Below, one piece after another: positions 9,886 through 16,548 of a stretch of 64,000 nucleotides of DNA. The stretch is taken from positions 62,001-126,000 of the forward strand of contig CAAGLL010000067.1 in assembly GCA_900770725.1 (NCBI GenBank). Direction: 5' to 3'. The notes beneath the pieces are model-generated. The model ran no database searches and was not told where the DNA came from. It saw nothing but the letters and a program-made list of their open reading frames with translations. The position numbers were made by a program, and so were the translations under genes. The DNA is from an uncultured Succinivibrio sp. (GTDB lineage Bacteria; Pseudomonadota; Gammaproteobacteria; Enterobacterales; Succinivibrionaceae). Positions within the stretch are counted from its first letter, which is position 1. Every line of letters starts with the position of its first letter.

Positions 9886-11637
9886 GTGGCATTGAAGAAC
9901 ATAGACGTCGGAAACGTCCTGCTTTCATCGGCGGCGCGTGAAAACCTCGCATACGTCGACAAGACCATGTTCATCGAGTACCTGGAGAAACGCTCCCGCA
10001 CCAAGGCGCCGGTGTTCCTGCGGCCGTGCCGCTTCGGCAAGACCTTCCTTGCCTGGACATTGTTCTACTACTACGACCAGAGCTGCGCCGAAGAGTTTGA
10101 CAAGAACTTCAAGGGCACTTGGATCTACGGCCGCAAAACCGGCCTTGCCAGCTCATACAGGTGCCTGCTGCTTGACTTTGCGATGGTCGATTCCAGGCTG
10201 GACATGGTCGAGTCAAGCTTTGGATCAAGGCTTGCAAGCGGGATCGTCTCGTTTGCGAAACGGTACCCGAAATTCAGCTTCTCCGCCCAGGAGATGCGCG
10301 AACTTGAAAAGCTGCCGCCAGAGAAGATCATGGCGTCGTTCTTGAACATGTACCTGGAAAGGTGCGATGACGGCGTGCCGATCTACGTGATCATCGACGA
10401 GTACGACCATTTCGCGAACGAAGCACTCGCAAGCGACAAGGACGCCTTCAAGAAGCTGACTTCAACCGAGAAAGGCAGCGAGGGGCTGATCAAGAGGTTC
10501 TACGCCTGCCTCAAGACCTACTTCGGACCGAACAAGGCAGCCCCCATCGGCTGGTTCTTCATAACCGGGGTGTCGGCCGTGTCGCTCGACTCGCTGACTT
10601 CAGGCTTCAACATCGCCACGAACATAAGCTCGAACGCCGGCTGCAGCGCGATGGCCGGATTCACAAGCCAGGAGCTTTCAAAGCTAATCGACGAGACTGT
10701 GGATTTCTCGTCATTGGAAGGAGGCCTTACCAAAGACGGCATCATGGGCGTGATGAAGCGCCTCTACGATGGCTACGTGTTCTCGCCGCAATCCGGCGAG
10801 CACGTTTTCAACTCGAACATGTGCCTGTCCTTCCTCTCAAGCCTGCTTGACGAAAGAAGGATCCCGTCGATGCTTGCCGATGGCAGCATGGGCGTCGGCA
10901 CTGAGAACTTGAACGGGATATTCGCGCTGTGCGACGAAAAGGCAGTCGACGAGATCACCGGCTCCATCCTCAAGAATGAAGGCATAGTCTCCAAGCCGCC
11001 CAAGGCCTTGAACCTCAACCAAACAGATTTCTTCGACACCCAGCAGATGATCTCCCTGCTCTCCTACATGGGATACCTCACCTACGATCCCGCGCTGAGC
11101 GCGTTGAACCTGTCGGACACTTACCATTGCCCAAACGAGATCTTCTATGAGATGTTCGCCGAATACGCTTCCCAGAAGATGGGGCTTAATACGAGGCCGG
11201 GGACGGTGCTTGAGGAAATGATCCGCAATAACAATCCGCTCCCCCTTTTCAAGGCAGTCAGTGAAAACCTCAAGGCCCTCCCTCCATCTGGCGCCAAATG
11301 GTTCAACGAGCTCTCGATTCAATTGTGCTGCTTCACGACGATCAAGGATGCCTCAACCGAGTACCTCAAGCCATTCATGGAATATGACACCGGGGATCGG
11401 GGCAGGGTCGACCTGCTGGTTGAAAACAGCTACGCGGGCGGGCACACGTTCGCTTTCGAGTTCAAATACCTGCCGAGGTCAAAAAGCTCCGAGCTCGCCG
11501 TGAAAGCTAAGCTTGAGGAGGCCCGGCAGCAGCTGGCGCGCTATTGCCTAAGCCCGAACCTCAAGGACATGAAAAAGCTCGACTGCTGGGCGGTGGTCTA
11601 CTCAGGCCCTGAGATCGCCGCTTGCGAAAAGCTCTGA
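9886..11637 (+). CDS. AAA-ATPase-like protein with PD-(D/E)XK nuclease domain, copy 1
   Basis: Belongs to the AAA-ATPase_like plus PDDEXK_9 (DUF1703) architecture, whose role is unknown. The GTG at 9886 is preferred over the ATG at 9862 because GGAG lies 5 bases before it and the N-terminus then aligns with copy 2; this gives 583 residues. Walker A is RPCRFGKT (46-53) and Walker B YVIIDEYDHF (about 167-176). The conserved block FITGVSAVSLDSLTSGFNIA is near 225. The C-terminal nuclease motif has Asp in GRVDLLV (about 506) and E-x-K in FEFKYL (about 525). All putative catalytic residues are present. Base composition is visibly less GC-rich than uvrB next to it, which hints at transfer. It faces copy 2 across tRNA-Asn. 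Confidence 0.8.
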   Translation: MALKNIDVGNVLLSSAARENLAYVDKTMFIEYLEKRSRTKAPVFLRPCRFGKTFLAWTLFYYYDQSCAEEFDKNFKGTWIYGRKTGLASSYRCLLLDFAMVDSRLDMVESSFGSRLASGIVSFAKRYPKFSFSAQEMRELEKLPPEKIMASFLNMYLERCDDGVPIYVIIDEYDHFANEALASDKDAFKKLTSTEKGSEGLIKRFYACLKTYFGPNKAAPIGWFFITGVSAVSLDSLTSGFNIATNISSNAGCSAMAGFTSQELSKLIDETVDFSSLEGGLTKDGIMGVMKRLYDGYVFSPQSGEHVFNSNMCLSFLSSLLDERRIPSMLADGSMGVGTENLNGIFALCDEKAVDEITGSILKNEGIVSKPPKALNLNQTDFFDTQQMISLLSYMGYLTYDPALSALNLSDTYHCPNEIFYEMFAEYASQKMGLNTRPGTVLEEMIRNNNPLPLFKAVSENLKALPPSGAKWFNELSIQLCCFTTIKDASTEYLKPFMEYDTGDRGRVDLLVENSYAGGHTFAFEFKYLPRSKSSELAVKAKLEEARQQLARYCLSPNLKDMKKLDCWAVVYSGPEIAACEKL

Positions 11638-11862
11638 TAGCACAGGCCGTCTCCCCTGCCGCTTGCCACAATGAATGGGATAGCGGACTGCTGGAGCACC
11701 CTTGCGGTTAACCTGGGTCCCCGCCACCCCTGCCATGGCATCTTCAAGAGCGCCATGGCACCGCAGTCCGCTCCCGAGCCTTGAACGGCCGTCAGGCATT
11801 CCAGAACTAATATCTGTAAATTCAATAGATTACCTATTTTTTAAAATTTTCTGAATTTTTTG

Positions 11863-11891
11863 TTGACAGGCTGGAACCCCGCCAATATAAT
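11863..11891 (+). promoter_or_regulatory. Consensus sigma70 promoter of tRNA-Asn
   Basis: TTGACA (11863-11868) and TATAAT (11886-11891) are separated by exactly 17 bases, a full match to the sigma70 consensus. About 50 bases upstream (11812-11862) are almost entirely A and T, like an UP element. Transcription should start near 11898, some 35 bases before the mature tRNA. The stretch from 11638 to 11811 shows nothing recognisable. Confidence 0.9.
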
Positions 11892-11932
11892 GTGTCTCGT
11901 TTTCAGCGCCAAGCTGAAAAAATTCAAGGCGT

Positions 11933-12008
11933 TCCTCCTTAGTTCAGTCGGTAGAACGGCGGACTGTTAATCCGTATGTCGCTGGTCCGAGTCCAGTAGG
12001 AGGAGCCA
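11933..12008 (+). tRNA. tRNA-Asn (GTT anticodon)
   Basis: A 76-base cloverleaf with encoded CCA. The acceptor stem is TCCTCCT (11933-11939) with AGGAGGA (11998-12004), discriminator G and CCA at 12006-12008. The anticodon stem GCGGA/TCCGT encloses CTGTTAA, with anticodon GTT at 11966-11968, which reads asparagine AAC and AAT codons. The T arm is GCTGG/CCAGT with loop TCCGAGT. The T loop has TCCGAGT rather than the usual TTCGAnT. It sits alone between two convergent AAA/nuclease genes. Confidence 0.95.
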
Positions 12009-12136
12009 TGAATCATTCCAAAGACTTCCCCTTTTGATTTGAATTTCAAGACAGCCCTTCAAGGCTTTTTGGCGTATCTGCGCGCGATGCAGAAGCGCTG
12101 GTCTCGCCCAAGGCAGTTACCGCGCGCCTATGGTGC

Positions 12137-12196
12137 GCACGCCCTGGCGAGGTGCCAGGGCGTGCGGAAGCCAGCAGGGCCTGATGGCATCAGGCC
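12137..12196. repeat. Two adjacent hairpins at the 3' end of AAA copy 2
   Basis: The first is a perfect 12-base stem (GCACGCCCTGGC at 12137-12148, complement at 12154-12165) with a 5-base loop. The second is GGCCTGAT/ATCAGGCC (12178-12185 and 12189-12196), which overlaps the stop codon of the minus-strand gene. Neither is followed by a T run on either strand, so they are not classical intrinsic terminators. Confidence 0.6.
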
Positions 12197-13929
12197 TTCT
12201 CAAAGGCCACCGCCCTTTCCCCTGAGAACACGATCACCAAGCAGTCAAGGCGCGGGATCGCCGCGATCTTGGGAGCGGACTTGTGCTCCTGGATCTGCGC
12301 CTTTCCCTCCTCAAGCTTTGCGGCGACCGCATCATCTGTGCACTCGCCCTTTGGAAGGTACTTGAGTTCAAAGAGGAAGTTGCGCCCGGCAGGGTTCCTG
12401 TTCATTACGACGAGGTCGGCGCGGGAACCATCGCCGCTGTCTGCCTCAAGGCACGGCTTGAGCATGCCGCTTGCATCGATCCTGACGATGAAGTTGAAGC
12501 AGATCCTGAGGATCTGATCGCTGAAGGCTGCAAAACCCGACTCCTGCGACTTCATGAGTATTTCACCGGCTGCCTCAAGCAGCGGCGCGATGTCGGCCTT
12601 CCCAGAGGCCATGTCCTCGAGGCTTACCAGCCTGAACCACTTGATGCCGCACCTGCGCTCGAGGCAGCGCACGAAGATCTGGTAGCAGGTCTCGTTGGGA
12701 CAGCGGTATTCAACGATGGCGCCCGCAGGATCGCTGCCCTTCACAAAGCTTATGAAGCCGAGGCGGTAAAGGAGCGAGATGAACTGGCTGCAGTCCAGTA
12801 GCCCGTCCTGGTTCAAGTCAAGCGCGAATGGCAAGGCGGAGGAGATCGGGTTCCTGCCTGCGATCTGGCTTGAGATCTCATCGCCGGCCTGCTTGTCTGC
12901 GAGGTCCATGAGGCCACAGAGCTTTTGGGCGCTGGCGCTTATGAGTCCCCCCTGCCCAAAGGCAGGCAGATGCCCGCTGCTTATCACATCATTGATGAAA
13001 TCAAGGCACATCCAGGTGTTGAACACGCCCTCAGCCTGACCTCTTGCAAAGACGTAGCCGCCAAGCTGCCTGTCAATTTCCTCCATGAGGCCTGCCTTGT
13101 CCAAGTGGTGAAGGCGGCTGAAATCGACCGTCTCGTCGATCACCTGCGACAGCTCGCCATGGGTGAGGCCCGCCATGGCCGCGCACTCTTTCCTCCCGCT
13201 GATGTCCATTGCGATGTCGAAGCCCGAGGTGCTTGAATCGAGCGCTGGCAGCGCCACCCCAGTCATGAAGATCCTTTCTATCGGTGTGCCTGGACCGCCG
13301 CCGAAATACTTCTTGAGGGTGGCGTAGAACTGCCTTATGGAGGCGCAGTCCTCCGCAGTAGCGCCCCCGCGCTTCCTGCTGCCTGGGAGCGCTGCGTTGG
13401 CCAAGTGGTCGTATTCGTCGATGATGACGTAGAGCCGCAACCTGCCGCCCGACGCAAGGATGAAATGATCGAGGAACGCCTCCAGCATCTGGGAAGGGTT
13501 ATCGTACAAGCGCGGATCCAGCTTTGAGGCAGGCAGCCCGAGATCGGGATAGGCCATCGAGAAGCTCTTCAGGCCGCTTGCCAAGACCGCAGTGAAGATG
13601 CGCATCATGTCCACGTGCCGCAACGGGACAAAGGAGAAATCCAGGCATAGGCAGCAGTACGAACTGGCGCGGGGCGTCTTGTGCGCGCCGATCCAGGTGC
13701 CCGCGAAGTTCTCGCTAAAGCGCTCCTTGAGCGCAAGGTCGTAGTAGTTGCAAAGGAGGGCGGTGAAGGTGGTCTTACCGAACCCGAGCGGGCGCACGAA
13801 TACCAGGGCGTTGGCCATTGCGTCATTCTCGAGCCTGGCGATGTACCTGGTCTTGTCGACAAAGAGCAGGTTCTGCTTCCTGACCCTCGCCATCGACATG
13901 TTGCCTGGAATGATCCTCTTGCGGCTCAT
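12190..13929 (-). CDS. AAA-ATPase-like protein with PD-(D/E)XK nuclease domain, copy 2
   Basis: Paralogue of the gene at 9886, with the same layout in 579 residues. The ATG at 13929 follows AGGAG at 6 bases; the upstream ATG at 13959 has no such site. Walker A is RPLGFGKT (46-53), Walker B YVIIDEYDHLAN (about 166-177), and the middle block FMTGVALPALDSSTSGFDIA. The nuclease core has SRADLVV and LFELKYLP near the C-terminus, keeping D and E-x-K. The two copies align end to end but have diverged widely, so the duplication is old or they arrived separately. A -10-like TATAAT lies on the minus strand at 13967-13972. Function unknown. Confidence 0.8.
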   Translation of the reverse strand: MSRKRIIPGNMSMARVRKQNLLFVDKTRYIARLENDAMANALVFVRPLGFGKTTFTALLCNYYDLALKERFSENFAGTWIGAHKTPRASSYCCLCLDFSFVPLRHVDMMRIFTAVLASGLKSFSMAYPDLGLPASKLDPRLYDNPSQMLEAFLDHFILASGGRLRLYVIIDEYDHLANAALPGSRKRGGATAEDCASIRQFYATLKKYFGGGPGTPIERIFMTGVALPALDSSTSGFDIAMDISGRKECAAMAGLTHGELSQVIDETVDFSRLHHLDKAGLMEEIDRQLGGYVFARGQAEGVFNTWMCLDFINDVISSGHLPAFGQGGLISASAQKLCGLMDLADKQAGDEISSQIAGRNPISSALPFALDLNQDGLLDCSQFISLLYRLGFISFVKGSDPAGAIVEYRCPNETCYQIFVRCLERRCGIKWFRLVSLEDMASGKADIAPLLEAAGEILMKSQESGFAAFSDQILRICFNFIVRIDASGMLKPCLEADSGDGSRADLVVMNRNPAGRNFLFELKYLPKGECTDDAVAAKLEEGKAQIQEHKSAPKIAAIPRLDCLVIVFSGERAVAFEKA

Positions 13930-14101
13930 GTAAATCTCCTGAAAAGCCAGTTTGCGCAAAATGCAAATTATATTGCCATTATCCCAAACTGCATTTCATC
14001 TTGCTCAATCCCTCTTCGATTTTCCTTGGATTTTCCAAAAGGCGCTGCAAGCGAGGATCTGCACGCACCGCTGCCAAGCCTAGAGACGGCGGAGCTCCTG
14101 C

Positions 14102-15025
14102 CTAGCCTATCCCGGTTAAGAGCGAGACGATTGGCATCGTGAATACCGCAGAGAGCGTGGTCAGGGCCACGCCCTGCACCGACACCGGGTAGGCCTTCTT
14201 GTTGTAGAGGGACGCCAGAAGCGGGATCACGTTGCCTGATGGAGTCGCGGCGGTGGCCATGCAGACTGCGAGCAGGTAGATGTTGTCCGTGAACTGCTCA
14301 ATCAGGAGCACGATGCAGGCTGGGACTGCGATCATCTTGAGGAAGGTGAAGGCCCAGACCCTCCAGTCCTTGAGGATCCCCGACCAGTCGGTCTCAAGGA
14401 GAAAGGCACCCATGAGCATCATCGCAAGCGGCGCCGTGAGGCTGCCCAGCATCACCACCGCGGTCCTCGCGACATAGGGGATCGGAATGTTGAGGAAGTA
14501 GATGAGCACCGCGAGCACGCAGGAGATCATGCCCGGATTCAGGAGATCGCCGAGCTTGAAGCGGTGCGGGTTCTCGCCGCCGCCCCTGATGGCCTGGATC
14601 ACATAGGAGTAGAACAGCAGGTTGAACGGGATCAGCAGCAGCGTGATGTAGATGAGCGCGTCCTTGCCGTAGATGCCGTCGATCATGGGCACGCCCATGA
14701 AGCCGATGTTCGTGAAGATCACCATGACGTTGACGATGCCGTAGCACTCCCTGCCGTAGCGGAGGATCCTGGGCATGAGCCACGCCGCGATGAAGAGCAG
14801 CGCTAGCAGGCCGCCGATCACGGCCATGGCCTCAAGGAGCTCGTGCCCCCTGATGTGCTCGCCAGAGCCGGTGACGCCTGAGAGGATCAGCGCCGGATAG
14901 GCGATGCTCACGACTATCTTGGTGAGCTGCGGCTCGTTCTCCTTGGTGATGAACCCGCACTTCTTGGCGATGATCCCCGCCATGATGAGCAGCAGGAAGA
15001 TCACCATCTGTTGCAGTACAGCCAT
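14102..15025 (-). CDS. AEC family transporter
   Basis: Inner-membrane permease of the auxin efflux carrier family, which in bacteria exports or exchanges small carboxylates. The 307-residue protein has about ten hydrophobic segments, with the N-terminal repeat starting VIFLLLIMAGIIAKKCGF and a conserved internal NIGFMGVPM. The ATG at 15025 is chosen because AAGGA precedes it; the longer frame adds a charged, non-membrane extension. It follows a secreted hydrolase on the same strand by 101 bases. A link between the hydrolase product and the transporter is plausible, but the substrate cannot be named. Confidence 0.85.
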   Translation of the reverse strand: MAVLQQMVIFLLLIMAGIIAKKCGFITKENEPQLTKIVVSIAYPALILSGVTGSGEHIRGHELLEAMAVIGGLLALLFIAAWLMPRILRYGRECYGIVNVMVIFTNIGFMGVPMIDGIYGKDALIYITLLLIPFNLLFYSYVIQAIRGGGENPHRFKLGDLLNPGMISCVLAVLIYFLNIPIPYVARTAVVMLGSLTAPLAMMLMGAFLLETDWSGILKDWRVWAFTFLKMIAVPACIVLLIEQFTDNIYLLAVCMATAATPSGNVIPLLASLYNKKAYPVSVQGVALTTLSAVFTMPIVSLLTGIG

Positions 15026-15056
15026 TTTTCCTTGTCCTTGGGTTCTCAAAGGCAAA

Positions 15057-15075
15057 GGGCCGGGATCACCGGCCC
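15057..15075 (-). terminator. Hairpin between hydrolase and AEC genes
   Basis: On the minus strand GGGCCGG and CCGGCCC pair around TGATC and are followed by TTT. A second GC hairpin (GCGGCAGGGC/GCCCTGCCGC) lies just before it, after the hydrolase stop. Together they could stop transcripts from the hydrolase gene, partially at best. Confidence 0.4.
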
Positions 15076-15126
15076 CCGCTCGTTCATTGGCGCGGCAGGG
15101 CAAGCCCTGCCGCATGGGTGCTCTTA

Positions 15127-16185
15127 TCAGAGGTTCTCGCCGTAGAAGAGCTTGAGCTTGTCCACGGCCTTGTCCACGTACTCGGGCACGTAGTAGGTCT
15201 TAATGTGGGTGGCGCCGTCGATGAGGAAGAGCTCCTTGTTCCTGGTGCCGGTAGTGGCCTTGAACATCTCCTGCGACATGTACAGCGAGTCGGCCTTGGA
15301 GCCTGCGATGAGCAGGAGCGGCACGTTGATGAGCTCGGCCTGGTCCCTGGCGTCCCAGGTCATGAGATCCATGAGGCTTGAGGTGGTGTAGGCGAAGGTC
15401 GAGTTCGGGTGGCGGTGGGTCTTGCCGTAGTAGATCAGGCCCTCGCGGTAGAGATCGTTCTTGATCTTGGCGATGTCCTCATCGCTCACCTTGTCGAGGT
15501 CGAGGCTGCCTGTGAGCTCGACCTTGCCGGTTCTCACCTCGGCCTCGCACGCGTCGGACGCCTGCTTCAGGCGCTGCTGGATGGTGTCGAGCGCGGAGTT
15601 CATGTAGCCGTTGCGGCGCACCTCGCCCGTGTTGAACATGCTGATGGTCGCGACGGCCTTCCAGCGCTTCTCGCTCTTGGCGGCGTTGATGGTGTACCCG
15701 CCGCCGCCGCAGATCCCAAGCGCGCCCAAGCGGCTTGAGTCGACACCCGGGAAGGTTTCGATGTAGTCGACCATGCCGTGGATGTCCTCGGTGCGGTACT
15801 GCGGCTTGTCGGTGTGGCGGGGCTCGCCGCCGCTGGCACCCTGGTAGGAGGCGTCGGCTGCGATGGTGATGTAGCCGAGCTCCGCAAGGCGCTGGGCGTA
15901 GAGGCCGGCGACCTGCTCCTTGACGCCGCCGTTGGGGTGGGCGACGGTGATGGCCGGGTACTTCTTCCTGGCGTCGTAGCCTGCCGGGGTGTAGACGTTG
16001 GCGGCGATCTTGATGCCGTTGAGGTTGTAGATGACCGGGTGGATGTTCACCTTGCCAGGCTCGTTCTTCACGATGGCGCCGTCGTAGACGAGGCCCCAGG
16101 GGTTGCTGGAGCCGTCAGCTGCGAAGGCGTTCAGGCAGGCGCCCAGCACCGCCGCCGCTGCCGCGGCCTTGATTGCCTTGTTCAT
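15127..16185 (-). CDS. Secreted alpha/beta hydrolase, Cys-nucleophile type
   Basis: A 352-residue protein with a signal peptide (MNKAIKAAAAAAVLGACLNAFA, cleaved before ADG), so it acts in the periplasm. The fold shows TVAHPNGG as the oxyanion region and the nucleophile elbow GICGGGG. This places Cys where most esterases have Ser, as in dienelactone hydrolases. Candidate acid and base residues are the Asp in GSKADSLYM and the His in DGATHIKTYY. It resembles the YcjY-like group of prokaryotic hydrolases. AGAGGA precedes the ATG. It lies upstream of the AEC permease on the same strand. Substrate unknown. Confidence 0.8.
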   Translation of the reverse strand: MNKAIKAAAAAAVLGACLNAFAADGSSNPWGLVYDGAIVKNEPGKVNIHPVIYNLNGIKIAANVYTPAGYDARKKYPAITVAHPNGGVKEQVAGLYAQRLAELGYITIAADASYQGASGGEPRHTDKPQYRTEDIHGMVDYIETFPGVDSSRLGALGICGGGGYTINAAKSEKRWKAVATISMFNTGEVRRNGYMNSALDTIQQRLKQASDACEAEVRTGKVELTGSLDLDKVSDEDIAKIKNDLYREGLIYYGKTHRHPNSTFAYTTSSLMDLMTWDARDQAELINVPLLLIAGSKADSLYMSQEMFKATTGTRNKELFLIDGATHIKTYYVPEYVDKAVDKLKLFYGENL

Positions 16186-16275
16186 GTTCTGTCCTCTGTT
16201 CTTGCTGCGTTGCTTCTGGGGGCTTGCGCCCCGTTCCTCATCGGGAACAGTTCCATTCTTCCTGAAAAAGCTCTG

Positions 16276-16292
16276 TTGCTAAATTGCAGCAA
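16276..16292. promoter_or_regulatory. 17-base dyad upstream of the secreted hydrolase
   Basis: TTGCT (16276-16280) and AGCAA (16288-16292) are inverted around seven bases. The site is about 90 bases before the hydrolase start, a usual place for an operator. The spacing resembles that of a LysR-type site, but the T-N11-A core is absent. Confidence 0.3.
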
Positions 16293-16493
16293 GCTCAATT
16301 AGCGATAAGCAGAATGCATGATCCATGAAAAGGCAGAAGGCTTGACTCGGGCATGTCTGATGCTATGGCCGGCAGGCCATGCGTGTGGCCGGATGGATTT
16401 GAGAATGACTTCAGGTTATGGCAAAGCCAGGATGCCCGGCCTGTTTGGACCAGCATGCGCAAAGGGCAAGGCGCTGCTTGCGCAAAGGCAAGC

Positions 16494-16526
16494 GCGGCCG
16501 GGCGCTTGCGCGTCCGGCCGCTTTTT
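16494..16526 (+). terminator. Strong hairpin with T run, plus orientation
   Basis: GCGGCCGG (16494-16501) pairs with CCGGCCGC (16514-16521) with further GCGC pairing inside the loop, and TTTTT follows on the plus strand. No plus-strand gene ends here. On the minus strand it lies just after the phosphate transporter gene but lacks a T run in that direction. Confidence 0.55.
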
Positions 16527-16548
16527 GGATGGAAGGTATAAGGGCCGC

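Larger units (their letters stand above)
16186..16548. other. Intergenic region with dyad, hairpins and an orphan terminator
   Basis: No protein gene is supported here. It holds the ribosome-binding site and leader of the secreted hydrolase, a 17-base dyad at 16276-16292, a plus-strand TTGACT-16-TATGGC pair (16342-16369), an ATGGCC/GGCCAT hairpin (16365-16380), and a strong plus-strand terminator-like hairpin at 16494-16526 next to the stop codon of the phosphate transporter. Confidence 0.5.

Noticed and set aside
12039..12365. 108-codon plus-strand frame after tRNA-Asn
   Set aside because: It runs into the antisense of AAA copy 2, has no family resemblance and covers two hairpins.
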